The notes beneath the pieces were generated by a model. The model did no database searches, was not told where the DNA came from, and saw only the letters and a program-made list of their open reading frames with translations. Shown here one piece after another: positions 8,102 through 16,121 of a stretch of DNA of 64,000 bases; the first letter of the stretch is position 1, and each line of letters starts with the position of its first letter. The stretch covers positions 377,238 through 441,237 of the forward strand of contig NZ_LT629939.1 of assembly GCF_900104615.1 (NCBI RefSeq), read 5' to 3'. The translations under genes and the position numbers were made by a program. The stretch is from Merdimmobilis hominis. GTDB lineage: Bacteria; Bacillota; Clostridia; Oscillospirales; Ruminococcaceae.

Positions 8102-8998
8102 ATGTTTCAGAAAACAGTTGTGGTGGACTTCACTGGTATGAATGATTGGGCCAAAGACCAGCTGCGGGCGCTTTCCCGGGAAGTAGTATTTTACGACGAC
8201 TTCCCCAAGGACACCGCCGAGGTCATTCGCCGCATCCAGGATGCGGACTGCGTCATGGTCTCCTACAACACCTTGATCCCCCGGGAAGCCATTGAGGCTG
8301 CGCCCAACCTGCGGTACATCGGCATGTGCTGCACTCTCTACAATGAAAAAAGCGCCAATGTGGACATCGCCGCCGCCCGGGAATGGGGCATCGTGGTCAC
8401 CGGCATCCGGGATTACGGCGATGTAGGGGTGTATGAATTCGCCGTTGCTTCCCTGGTGGATCTGCTCCACGGGTTCCATGGCAAACAGTGGCGGGAACGC
8501 CCCTACGAATTGGGAGGCATCAAGGTAGCCATGCTGGGCATGGGAACTACCGGCCAATTGGTGGCCAAGGCCCTCCAGTTCTTTGGGTGCAGTGTCCGCT
8601 ACTACAGCCGCCACCCCAAACCGGAGGCGGAAGCGGAGGGCTTCTCCCTCTGCCCCTTGGAGGAAATCCTTCCCTGGGCGGAAGTGGTTGTCACCCAGCT
8701 GCCCAAAAAAACCGCCCTGCTGGGCCGGCGGGAATTCCAGCTGCTGGGGGATGGGAAAATCCTTCTCAACATGTCCATCGGCCCCACCTTTGACCTTGAC
8801 GCCATAAAGGAATGGCTCCGGCGGCCCGGCAACTTCTACATCTGTGAAGATGTGGGGATCCTAGGCACCGAAGGAGAATGGGACGGGTTTGACAACGTGA
8901 TTTACTCCCCTGTGTGCGCCGGCAGCTCGGTGCAGTGCACCCAGCGGCTTTCGGAAAAATCCATCCAAAATCTTTTGGATTTTATCAAGGGCAAATAA
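8102..8998 (+). CDS. 2-hydroxyacid dehydrogenase-like protein lacking catalytic Arg and His
   Basis: Protein of 298 residues with the fold of D-isomer-specific 2-hydroxyacid dehydrogenases. The NAD-binding Rossmann signature GMGTTGQLVAKAL is at about 146-158, and VVTQLPKKTALLG and GKILLNMSIG follow as in the family. The usual catalytic arginine in the NxxRG motif is replaced (LNMSIGPTFD, 222-231), and the usual TPHxAG histidine motif reads SPVCAGSS (269-276). The usual GVGxDNxD loop is also unlike (TLYNEKSANVD). It therefore may bind a dinucleotide but not catalyse the standard reaction, or use a different chemistry. Such proteins are often mislabelled as dehydrogenases. ATG 8102 follows GAAAGGGTGATGGT. 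Confidence 0.75.
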   Translation: MFQKTVVVDFTGMNDWAKDQLRALSREVVFYDDFPKDTAEVIRRIQDADCVMVSYNTLIPREAIEAAPNLRYIGMCCTLYNEKSANVDIAAAREWGIVVTGIRDYGDVGVYEFAVASLVDLLHGFHGKQWRERPYELGGIKVAMLGMGTTGQLVAKALQFFGCSVRYYSRHPKPEAEAEGFSLCPLEEILPWAEVVVTQLPKKTALLGRREFQLLGDGKILLNMSIGPTFDLDAIKEWLRRPGNFYICEDVGILGTEGEWDGFDNVIYSPVCAGSSVQCTQRLSEKSIQNLLDFIKGK

Positions 8999-9026
8999 AG
9001 AGATCGAGGGTTTGAGGGGTAAGATT

Positions 9027-9512
9027 ATGGTGCAAGACATCCAACGTGAATTTGACGGCAGCCAAGCGAGCATCTCTTGGGTGATTTTGTGTTATCTGGT
9101 GCTTCCGACCGTGCTGTGTTTCTTCATCACCCAGGCGGGGCTGATCGGTTTCACCTTCCCTCGCTGGATTGGCATCCTGGCCTGCCTTCTGCTCCTGGCG
9201 CTGATCCTGTTCACCTGGCTTCCCCTGGCTTACCCCAGCGGCAAGTACCACAGGAAGTTCTTCCTCGCATTGCTGGGGGCCAATCTTCTGCTGGGCGTCA
9301 AGACAGCCCTGGGGCTGGAGTTTTCCATTCCCGTAATCCGGTACCTGCTTCCGCCTTTGCAAATCCCACACCTGTCCCTCTGCTGGGCGCTAGATCTGCT
9401 GTTTGAGGAAAGCCTGCCTTACTACGCCGGCTATGCCGTCTCCCTTCTGTTGTTTTCCGGGCTATTGGTATTGTATGGGTTCGGGGTGCATCAGCACCCG
9501 GATCAACCTTAA
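9027..9512 (+). CDS. hypothetical multi-pass membrane protein
   Basis: Protein of 161 residues with about four hydrophobic segments (near residues 18-38, 45-66, 75-95 and 128-152 in this numbering). I see no catalytic motif and do not recognise a family; the general look is like small DUF1648-type or sporulation-era membrane proteins, but this is only an impression. ATG 9027 follows GAGGGGTAAGATT; an in-frame TTG at 9012 is less likely. It starts 28 bp after the preceding dehydrogenase-like gene and is followed by a 39-residue hydrophobic ORF, so the three may form one transcript ending at the hairpin at 9683. Confidence 0.6.
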   Translation: MVQDIQREFDGSQASISWVILCYLVLPTVLCFFITQAGLIGFTFPRWIGILACLLLLALILFTWLPLAYPSGKYHRKFFLALLGANLLLGVKTALGLEFSIPVIRYLLPPLQIPHLSLCWALDLLFEESLPYYAGYAVSLLLFSGLLVLYGFGVHQHPDQP

Positions 9513-9550
9513 CCCGCAATCCGCTTTCTCCTGATGAGCAGGGATCTTTT

Positions 9551-9670
9551 ATGAAGTGGAAACTATTTTACCTCATTTTGATCGCCCTGCCCCTGCAAGC
9601 CTTTTTCCTCCTGCCCAGTTGGTATACCTGCGAACGGGAAATGGTGGCATATCCCCAAGGCACAAAATAG
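9551..9670 (+). CDS. small hydrophobic peptide ORF (39 residues)
   Basis: MKWKLFYLIL opening, one predicted membrane span (about 4-25, ending LLPSW), then a short polar tail with CEREMVAYPQGTK. Length and layout fit a single-pass small membrane protein or a minimal lipoprotein-like peptide without a lipobox. CAGGGA lies seven bases before the ATG. It lies between the membrane-protein gene and the terminator on the same strand. No family is recognised; it could be a chance ORF. Confidence 0.4.
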   Translation: MKWKLFYLILIALPLQAFFLLPSWYTCEREMVAYPQGTK

Positions 9671-9682
9671 GCATAGAGAAAG

Positions 9683-9720
9683 AGCCCCCGGCCGCCGGAT
9701 AAATCGGCGGCCGGGGGCTT
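9683..9720. terminator. bidirectional terminator
   Basis: Stem AGCCCCCGGCCGCCG/CGGCGGCCGGGGGCT, 7-base loop, T-rich on the plus side and CTCTTTCTC on the minus side. It ends the 8.1-9.7 kb plus-strand genes and lies 4 bp from the end of the convergent permease gene. Confidence 0.8.
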
Positions 9721-9723
9721 TCC

Positions 9724-12700
9724 TTATTCTATGGATTTCAGCGATTCCACCATGCTGATAGTTTTCAGCTTAAAGTACATCAAGAAGTTGACCAGTGCGG
9801 CAAAGACCATGGTAAGAGCGAAGGACAGAAGGTAACTGGGCAGGCTGATCACCCGGCCAAACATCACCGTGTCGATCTCAGCAGTTTGGATGACAAACCC
9901 GTGGAGGAGGATGCCCAGCCCCAACCCAGCCAACGCCCCCAACACTGTGAGGATGAGATTTTCCCGGTAGACATAGGCGGAGACCTCCTGGTCGTAGAAC
10001 CCCAGCACCTTGATGGTGGCAATCTCCCGGATGCGCTCAGTGATGTTGATGTTGGTCAGGTTGTACAGAACCACAAAAGCCAGCGCCCCAGAGCAGAAGA
10101 TCAGCACCAGCACCACATAGTTGAGGCTGCTGATGACATCTGAAAAATTGTCCTTGCTGTCCTGGGAGTAGCTGACCGCCAACACCGGATCCCAAGCGGT
10201 CAGCTGGGTGGAGAGATGGTTCTTCCCCTCCTTGTCCAGTTGGGCTAACTGCAACGTGTAGGCGTTGTACACCGGCGGCCCTCCATACAATCGCTCATAG
10301 GCCCTGGGGGAGAGGTATACATAATGCATGGCGTAGTTCTCGGTGATGCCGGTGACCGGGACCTCCACCATCTGGTTATCGCTGTCCCGCAGGGAGAGGC
10401 TGTCCCCGACAGAGAGCCCCGCCAGTTTGGCGAACTTCTCGGTGATCACCGCTCCCTCATCGGTCAGAGGGACCGGCGTCTCCTCCCCGCGGGTGCGCAG
10501 GCTGACGTATTCCCCCATCTCCTCCACCGACTGGGGGACAAAAAGGTACACCTGCTGCCAACGGCCTTCTCCCCCGGCGTCCATAGTCTGCTGGCGCACC
10601 GGCATCCACCCCAGGATTTGAGGGCTCTCCCCAAGGGATTCTTCCACCGCCAGCAGTTCCTCCCGGCTGGATGTGTCGTCCACCACCACCAGGGCGTCAT
10701 AGGTGAAGATGTCGTCAAACTGCTTGAGGACGATGGTGGAGATCGACTCCTTGAGCCCAAAGCCAGTGAGCATCAGAGCCGTGCAGCCGGAGATTCCCAG
10801 CACCGTCATGACAATCCGCTTTTTATACCGGAACAGGTTTCGCACCGTCACCTTTTGCAAAAAGGAGAGGCGATCCCACAATGGGGGAATCCGCTCCAGC
10901 AGCACCCGTTTCCCCGATTTGGGGGCTTTGGGGCGCATCAGCTGGGAGGGCTGGGACCGCAACTCCTGCCGGCAGGCAAAGAAAGCGGCGCTCAAGGTGC
11001 AGGCGAGGGCGGCCAAGGTGACCCAGACCGCATAATCTGCCCGGAAAGGGGCGATAAGGGGCGGGGTCACATAGCTGATGCCATAGGCGGCATAGATGAC
11101 CCTGGGGAACAGCTGGAAGCCCACCCCCAAGCCCAAGGCGCTGCCCAGCAGGCTGGCTGCGGCCGCATACACCAGGAATTTGAGCATGATCGCCCCTTCG
11201 CTGTAGCCCAGGGCCTTCAGGGTGCCGATCTGGGTGCGCTGCTCCTCCACCATGCGGGTCATGGTGGTGAGGCAGACCAGTGCCGCCACCAACAGGAAAA
11301 ACACCGGGAACACCTTGGCGATGGCATCCACCCGCTGGGCATCGTCCTCATAACTGGAGTATCCCGGGTTGACCGAGCGGTCAAAGACATACCACTCCGG
11401 GGCTTTAAGGCCGGCGATCTCTTTTTCCGCGTCGGCGATTTTCTGCCGGGCGTCCGCCAGTTCTGCGTCAGAATCCCGTTTGGCCTGCCAATATTCCGCC
11501 ACCCCGTCATTGTATTCCCGCTCCCCGTCCAGCAGCTCCTGCTCCGCGTCTGCCAGTTCCTGGAGGCCCTTGGCTTTCTCCTCCTCCAGTTCCGCGACGG
11601 CTTCGTCCAATGCCTTGTATCCTCTGTCCAATCGCTTGCGGGCTCGGCTCAACTCCTTTTGGGCCTCCAAAAGCTCCTCTTTGCCATCTTCCCAATCCCG
11701 CTTGGCCTTTTCCAGGGCGAGAACCCCCTGGGAGAGCTGTACTTTTCCATCGGCAAGGGCTTTCTCCCCAGCGATCAGCTCCTGTTCCTGCTGGGCGAGG
11801 GTCTGTTTGGCCTGTTCCAGCGCTGCCCCGGCTTCCAAAAGGGCTTGCTGCTGCCCCAGAAGGAGGGGGACAAGCTGGGCGGAAGCTTCCTGGTTCCCGG
11901 CCATCGCCTCATCAAACAAGAGGCCCAGGTTCTCATCCAGTTCCCAAAGGCCGGCGGAGAGCTGGGCAACCAGTTCAGGGGTCAGAGCTTCCGGCGGGAT
12001 CTGCCCGGTGGCTACGCCCAAGGCGCCGGAAACCAGCGTCTGGGCGGCTTGGAGCTCCTCTTCCTTCTGGGCCAACTCCCCTTTTCCCATTTCCAACTGG
12101 GTGCGGGCGGCAATCAAGGTCTGTTCGGTTTGTTCCAATGTGTAGGTGTTGTTGCGGATGTCCACCTCGGCCTGTTTGATCTGTTCGTGGCCGTCGATCA
12201 GCTCCTGGATGGCGTCGGGGCGGTTTTCCCGATATTCCCGATACCCCGCCAAATACTCCGATTCGCCATCGGCCAGCTCCTCTTCCGCCTTGGCAATCTC
12301 CTCCTGTGCCTCGGCAATCTTTTCCTCAAATTCCCGGCGGCCATCCTCCAGCTCTGTCCGGCCATCCAGGATCTTCTGCCAGGCATCCTCCAATTCCGCC
12401 TGGGCGTCGGCAAGTTCCCGGCGCTGGGTTTCCTCCCCATCCCGGAGTTCCTCCTTGGCGTCGTTTAGCTCCCCGTAAGCCTCCTCCAGAATTTCCTGGA
12501 ACCGTTCCTCCTCCCGGCGGTCTGCCAATTCTTCCAGGGAATCCATCTGTTCCTTCACCAGGTCTTTATATTCCTGGGAGAAGGCGGAAAGGCCCTGGGC
12601 CCCTTCCAAGGTGAGGTACAGGTCGGTGTAGACCTCCAGGTTGAAATTCTCCTCTGGAATGAGGACAAAACAGTCCGCCGCGCCGTTGCCAATGCTGGCG

Positions 12701-13278
12701 GAACCCCGCTCAAAATTGAGGTACAGGGGGCTGCGGACAATGCCTACCACCGTGTAGGTATCCCGATCGAGGCGGTCGGAAACCGGTTCCTCTGGGTCGC
12801 CGGAGGCTAAGGTGACCGTCTGCCCTAGGGAGAAGGCATAATCCATGGGCATGTTGTTTTCCACCAGGCATTCGCCGGGAGCTTCCGGCATCCGGCCCTC
12901 CAGCAAGACGGGCTGGTTGAGGAAATCCTTCCCCTCCCGCTGCCTGGGGAGGGAGTAAACTTTGGCGATCACATCCGGCTGCCCAGCGGTTTTGAGGAAC
13001 AAATCAGCGGAGTACCCTGCATAAAAGCCGTGAGCCTGGCCGCTCTCCCGGACGGCGGCGACGTCCTTTTCATCAAAGCCGTAGGTGGAGAGGATCTTGA
13101 CATCCATCAGCTGCTGGACGGCAAAATACTGGTCGGCAGTGAGCAGCATATCTGGGCAGGTGGATTTGATGCCCGCAAAGAACCCGGTCCCCAGGGCCAC
13201 AATGGCGAAGATGGAGAGAAAGCGGTTTTTGGTCCGGCGGATCTCCCGCCAAATGTCTTTATACAGCGCGGATTTCAT
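9724..13278 (-). CDS. FtsX-type ABC transporter permease with long coiled-coil insert
   Basis: Integral membrane permease of 1184 residues. An N-terminal membrane span (about 18-40; RTKNRFLSIFAIVALGTGFFAG) is followed by an extracytoplasmic MacB/periplasmic-core-like region. A very long Glu/Ala/Leu-rich heptad coiled coil runs from about 255 to 630. Then come a first FtsX domain with three spans (about 650-790), a second extracytoplasmic part and a second FtsX domain (about 1060-1180; REIATIKVLGFYDQEV). ATG 13278 follows AAAGGAGGAAAGGGTT. It lies 99 bp downstream of its ATPase. Permeases of this build export peptides or lipids or transmit mechanical signals to cell-wall enzymes; the substrate here is unknown. 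Confidence 0.88.
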   Translation of the reverse strand: MKSALYKDIWREIRRTKNRFLSIFAIVALGTGFFAGIKSTCPDMLLTADQYFAVQQLMDVKILSTYGFDEKDVAAVRESGQAHGFYAGYSADLFLKTAGQPDVIAKVYSLPRQREGKDFLNQPVLLEGRMPEAPGECLVENNMPMDYAFSLGQTVTLASGDPEEPVSDRLDRDTYTVVGIVRSPLYLNFERGSASIGNGAADCFVLIPEENFNLEVYTDLYLTLEGAQGLSAFSQEYKDLVKEQMDSLEELADRREEERFQEILEEAYGELNDAKEELRDGEETQRRELADAQAELEDAWQKILDGRTELEDGRREFEEKIAEAQEEIAKAEEELADGESEYLAGYREYRENRPDAIQELIDGHEQIKQAEVDIRNNTYTLEQTEQTLIAARTQLEMGKGELAQKEEELQAAQTLVSGALGVATGQIPPEALTPELVAQLSAGLWELDENLGLLFDEAMAGNQEASAQLVPLLLGQQQALLEAGAALEQAKQTLAQQEQELIAGEKALADGKVQLSQGVLALEKAKRDWEDGKEELLEAQKELSRARKRLDRGYKALDEAVAELEEEKAKGLQELADAEQELLDGEREYNDGVAEYWQAKRDSDAELADARQKIADAEKEIAGLKAPEWYVFDRSVNPGYSSYEDDAQRVDAIAKVFPVFFLLVAALVCLTTMTRMVEEQRTQIGTLKALGYSEGAIMLKFLVYAAAASLLGSALGLGVGFQLFPRVIYAAYGISYVTPPLIAPFRADYAVWVTLAALACTLSAAFFACRQELRSQPSQLMRPKAPKSGKRVLLERIPPLWDRLSFLQKVTVRNLFRYKKRIVMTVLGISGCTALMLTGFGLKESISTIVLKQFDDIFTYDALVVVDDTSSREELLAVEESLGESPQILGWMPVRQQTMDAGGEGRWQQVYLFVPQSVEEMGEYVSLRTRGEETPVPLTDEGAVITEKFAKLAGLSVGDSLSLRDSDNQMVEVPVTGITENYAMHYVYLSPRAYERLYGGPPVYNAYTLQLAQLDKEGKNHLSTQLTAWDPVLAVSYSQDSKDNFSDVISSLNYVVLVLIFCSGALAFVVLYNLTNINITERIREIATIKVLGFYDQEVSAYVYRENLILTVLGALAGLGLGILLHGFVIQTAEIDTVMFGRVISLPSYLLSFALTMVFAALVNFLMYFKLKTISMVESLKSIE

Positions 13279-13377
13279 AACCCTTTCCTCCTTTCCTGGC
13301 CCCATGGCATATGGGGATAGGGGATTTTTCCTTAGACACCTCTTCCCCAAACCCTAGAGGGAACCCATGCCGGGGGA

Positions 13378-14082
13378 CTACCATTCAATATCTTCCACCA
13401 GGGTGGGATGGGGGTTGAGCTCCACTTTATCCACCCGGCCGTTTTTAAACTGGATCACCCGGTCGGCCATGGGGGCCAGGGCTGAGTTGTGGGTGATGAC
13501 AATCACCGTCATCCCATCCCGGCGGCAGGTGTCCTGCAGCAGTTTCAGAATATTTTTGCCGGTGTTGTAGTCCAAAGCGCCGGTGGGCTCGTCGCAGAGC
13601 AGCAATTTGGGGCTCTTGGCCAAGGCCCGGGCGATGGCAACTCGCTGCTGTTCCCCGCCGGAGAGCTGGGAGGGGAAGTTGTCCATCCTCTCCCCCAGGC
13701 CCACCTGGGTCAGCACCTCTTTGGCGTCTAGAGGGTTCTTGCAGATCTGGGAAGCCAGCTCCACATTCTCCTTGGCGGTCAAGTTGGGGATCAGGTTGTA
13801 AAACTGGAACACAAACCCAATGTCATACCGGCGGTAGCCGATCAGCTGTTTGGGCCGGTACTCGTTGATTTTGGCCCCATCCACCAGGATCTCCCCCTCG
13901 TCGCACTGGTCCATGCCCCCAAGGATGTTGAGGACGGTGGTTTTCCCTGCGCCGCTGGGCCCTACAATGACCACAAACTCCCCCTGTTGGATGGAGAAAT
14001 TCACATCAGACAGGGCGGTGATGGTCACCTCCCCCATCTGATAGCGCTTGTACACATGGTTCATCTCCACAAAGCCGGCCAT
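13378..14082 (-). CDS. ABC transporter ATP-binding protein (LolD/MacB type)
   Basis: Cytoplasmic ATPase of 234 residues. Walker [10 protein letters not shown] at 41-49, Q-loop in [19 protein letters not shown] near 91-110, signature LSGGEQQR at 140-147, Walker B LLLCDEP at 160-166, and H-loop in VIVITHN near 202. The [13 protein letters not shown] stretch is typical of ATPases paired with FtsX-type permeases. I chose ATG 14082 because GGAAAGGGGGAAAACC precedes it; the frame runs open upstream. It forms an operon with the permease at 9724-13278 and probably with the small gene just upstream. Confidence 0.93.
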   Translation of the reverse strand: MAGFVEMNHVYKRYQMGEVTITALSDVNFSIQQGEFVVIVGPSGAGKTTVLNILGGMDQCDEGEILVDGAKINEYRPKQLIGYRRYDIGFVFQFYNLIPNLTAKENVELASQICKNPLDAKEVLTQVGLGERMDNFPSQLSGGEQQRVAIARALAKSPKLLLCDEPTGALDYNTGKNILKLLQDTCRRDGMTVIVITHNSALAPMADRVIQFKNGRVDKVELNPHPTLVEDIEW

Positions 14083-14114
14083 GGTTTTCCCCCTTTCCTG
14101 TAATACTCTTGCAT

Positions 14115-14483
14115 TTATGATTGGTCCTGCCCGCCTCCCTTGGCGATTTCCCCGCGGATCAACCTCTCCACTACAACCATAGCCCGGATCATCTTTTCCA
14201 GGCGCAGGTAATTGGGATTGTCCGCGGAAAATTTCCGCTGGGCAGTGCTGCACTTGTGAAGGATGGAGGCAATTGGAGGCAGCGATTGTTCCAAATCCCC
14301 CTTGGAGTATGCCCCGGCGCCTTCCCCTGCCAGCAACGATTTTGCCAGATACAGCGCACGCAGCCGGTTTTGGAGAAGGGTGTGCTGGGGTGTCCCTTTC
14401 TCAAATTTGGGCTGTACCTTTTCGCAGTTCCGGATGGCTGATGTCACCACCCGCAGCGCGTTCTGCTCCTCGTGATCGCACAA
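14115..14483 (-). CDS. hypothetical small cytosolic protein
   Basis: About 122 residues, highly charged and helical-looking, no membrane span or signal (NALRVVTSAIRNCEKVQPKF, LLQNRLRALYLAKSLL, LRLEKMIRAMVVVERLI). No family recognised. The only start with a good ribosome site is TTG 14483, with GGGGGGAAGGG just upstream; the longer frame to 14678 overlaps the sugar-kinase gene and is not needed. It lies between the sugar kinase (37 bp away) and the ABC ATPase (32 bp), so it is probably in the same transcript as one or both. Confidence 0.6.
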   Translation of the reverse strand: MCDHEEQNALRVVTSAIRNCEKVQPKFEKGTPQHTLLQNRLRALYLAKSLLAGEGAGAYSKGDLEQSLPPIASILHKCSTAQRKFSADNPNYLRLEKMIRAMVVVERLIRGEIAKGGGQDQS

Positions 14484-14520
14484 GACCCTTCCCCCCTTCT
14501 GTTGTTTGACACAACGCCCC

Positions 14521-15963
14521 TTAAAGAACACGGGCGTAGCTTTCCCGGTAGCGGGCATACTTTTCTTGGTAAAGCACCCGGTTCTCCGGGTTGGGGCAGA
14601 TGACCTTCCCCTCCCCCACCGGGAACCGTTCCGGGGAATCCATCGCTCCCAAGGCAGTGAGCCCCAGGGCCGCTGCACCCAGCATAGAGGCCTGTTCGCT
14701 GGGGTGTACGGTGATCTCCCGGCCGAAGATGTCCGCCAGCATCTGGAGCCACAGGGGGGACTTCATCACGCCGCCGGAGGCGCGGATCTCCCTGGGGGAG
14801 TAAGCTTCCCTGGTCAGCACCTCATAGCACTGGTAGAGGTTGAACAGTGCCCCCTCTAAGATTGCCCGGTAAAGCTGCCCAGGGGAATGGCTCCCCTTCA
14901 CCCCTAAAAATCCCCCCAAGCGGCTGTCATGCCAGCCTGGGCATCGCTCCCCAAACAAAAAAGGTAGGAAAACCGGAGTATCCGGCCCGCTGGCCTCAGC
15001 CATCTGGTCCAGTTCCCGGAGGGAATACCGCCCGCCCAACACCTGACCGGCAAACCAGTCCAAGCAGTTGGTGCAGCCGCTGGTAGCGGCTCCAGCCAGA
15101 TACTTTCCCGGGGCGCAGTAGCACCAGATGGATGGGTGCACCGGCAGGTAAGGCCGGTCAAAGGCCATGCGGATTGCCCCGCTGGTACCGGCAGAAAGAG
15201 TCATGACCCCATCCCCCAAAGCGCCGCTGCCCACCTGGTTGAGGGCACCGTCCGGGTGGGCGGGGATGACCGGTATTCCCGCTTGCAAGCCGAGGATGCC
15301 GGCCATATCCCCCCGTAAAGAGGAGGTGTAGGTGTGCTCCTCCAGCCGGGGGAAATTCTCCTCCCCCAGGGAGGCCCTCTCCAGCAGCTCCCCATCCCAG
15401 GTGCGGCTGTGGAGGTTTAAAAACCCGCTGCCCGAGGCCATGGAAACCGATTCCACAGCTTGTCCGGTCAGCTGGTAATAGATGTAGGCCCCCTGGGTCA
15501 TCAACTGGTCGCCTGGTCGGAGGGAAAGCCCCTCCTCCCCCAGGTGAAGCCATTTAAAAAAAGGGTAGGTGGAGTGGGTCATACAGCCGGTTTTGTGGTA
15601 ATACCGCACTGTCTCCCCCTCGTCTTGGCGAAAACGGGCCGCCGTATCCGCCGCGCCGGTGTAGGCCCAGGTGTAGCAGTCGGTTTTGGGACGGCCCGCC
15701 CGGTCGGCCAGCAGCAGGCTGTGCCAGGTCCCACCCAGGCTGATACCGTCTATTGGGAAACCTTCTGCCGCCTCTTTCCCCACGGTGAGCAGCCCTTCCA
15801 ACACTTTTTGAGGGTTCTGCACTGCCACCGAGAATTTCCTGCCCCGGTAGGGGGCGCTGTGCTCCCGCAGGATTTCCCCTTCACTGGAATACACCATGGC
15901 CTTGGCCGAGCTGGTGCTGGCCTCCAATACCAAAATATTCACACATTCCACCGTCCCATTCAT
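14521..15963 (-). CDS. FGGY-family carbohydrate kinase (possible gluconokinase)
   Basis: Sugar kinase of 480 residues that transfers phosphate from ATP to a sugar or sugar acid. Seen: the N-terminal phosphate loop VLEASTSSAKAMVY (the family usually has DxGTxSxK; here the first Asp is Glu), SLGGTWHSLLLAD with the sugar-contact region, the ATPase loop LSAGTSGAIRMA, and ASGGVMKSPLWLQMLADIFG near the C-terminus. It diverges from 6-phosphogluconate dehydrogenase, which makes gluconate a natural substrate guess; xylulose or another sugar cannot be excluded. GTG 15942, preceded by GGTGGA, is an alternative start closer to the normal family N-terminus. Confidence 0.82.
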   Translation of the reverse strand: MNGTVECVNILVLEASTSSAKAMVYSSEGEILREHSAPYRGRKFSVAVQNPQKVLEGLLTVGKEAAEGFPIDGISLGGTWHSLLLADRAGRPKTDCYTWAYTGAADTAARFRQDEGETVRYYHKTGCMTHSTYPFFKWLHLGEEGLSLRPGDQLMTQGAYIYYQLTGQAVESVSMASGSGFLNLHSRTWDGELLERASLGEENFPRLEEHTYTSSLRGDMAGILGLQAGIPVIPAHPDGALNQVGSGALGDGVMTLSAGTSGAIRMAFDRPYLPVHPSIWCYCAPGKYLAGAATSGCTNCLDWFAGQVLGGRYSLRELDQMAEASGPDTPVFLPFLFGERCPGWHDSRLGGFLGVKGSHSPGQLYRAILEGALFNLYQCYEVLTREAYSPREIRASGGVMKSPLWLQMLADIFGREITVHPSEQASMLGAAALGLTALGAMDSPERFPVGEGKVICPNPENRVLYQEKYARYRESYARVL

Positions 15964-15982
15964 CTATTCTGTCTATACTACA

Positions 15983-16011
15983 GTTATACACGAAAATCCC
16001 ATCCTTGGCAA
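15983..16011 (-). promoter_or_regulatory. promoter of the FGGY kinase gene
   Basis: TTGCCA (16006-16011), 17-bp spacer, TATAAC (15983-15988) on the minus strand. The divergent gnd gene has a TATAAT at 16059-16064 with only a weak -35. Confidence 0.5.
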
Positions 16012-16121
16012 TTGTGCAAAAAGAGGCAAAAATCCTTCCATTTCCCCGGCTGTTCCCCTATAATACAAATAGAGTGTTTTCCCCGCTGCGGGAAGAATCC
16101 AACCAAAAGGGAGTTGTTTCA

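Noticed and set aside
10324-12468. 714-codon plus-strand open frame
   Set aside because: It is antisense to the coiled-coil part of the permease. The repetitive Glu/Leu/Ala codons there leave the opposite frame open; the product has no sensible domain and no ribosome site.
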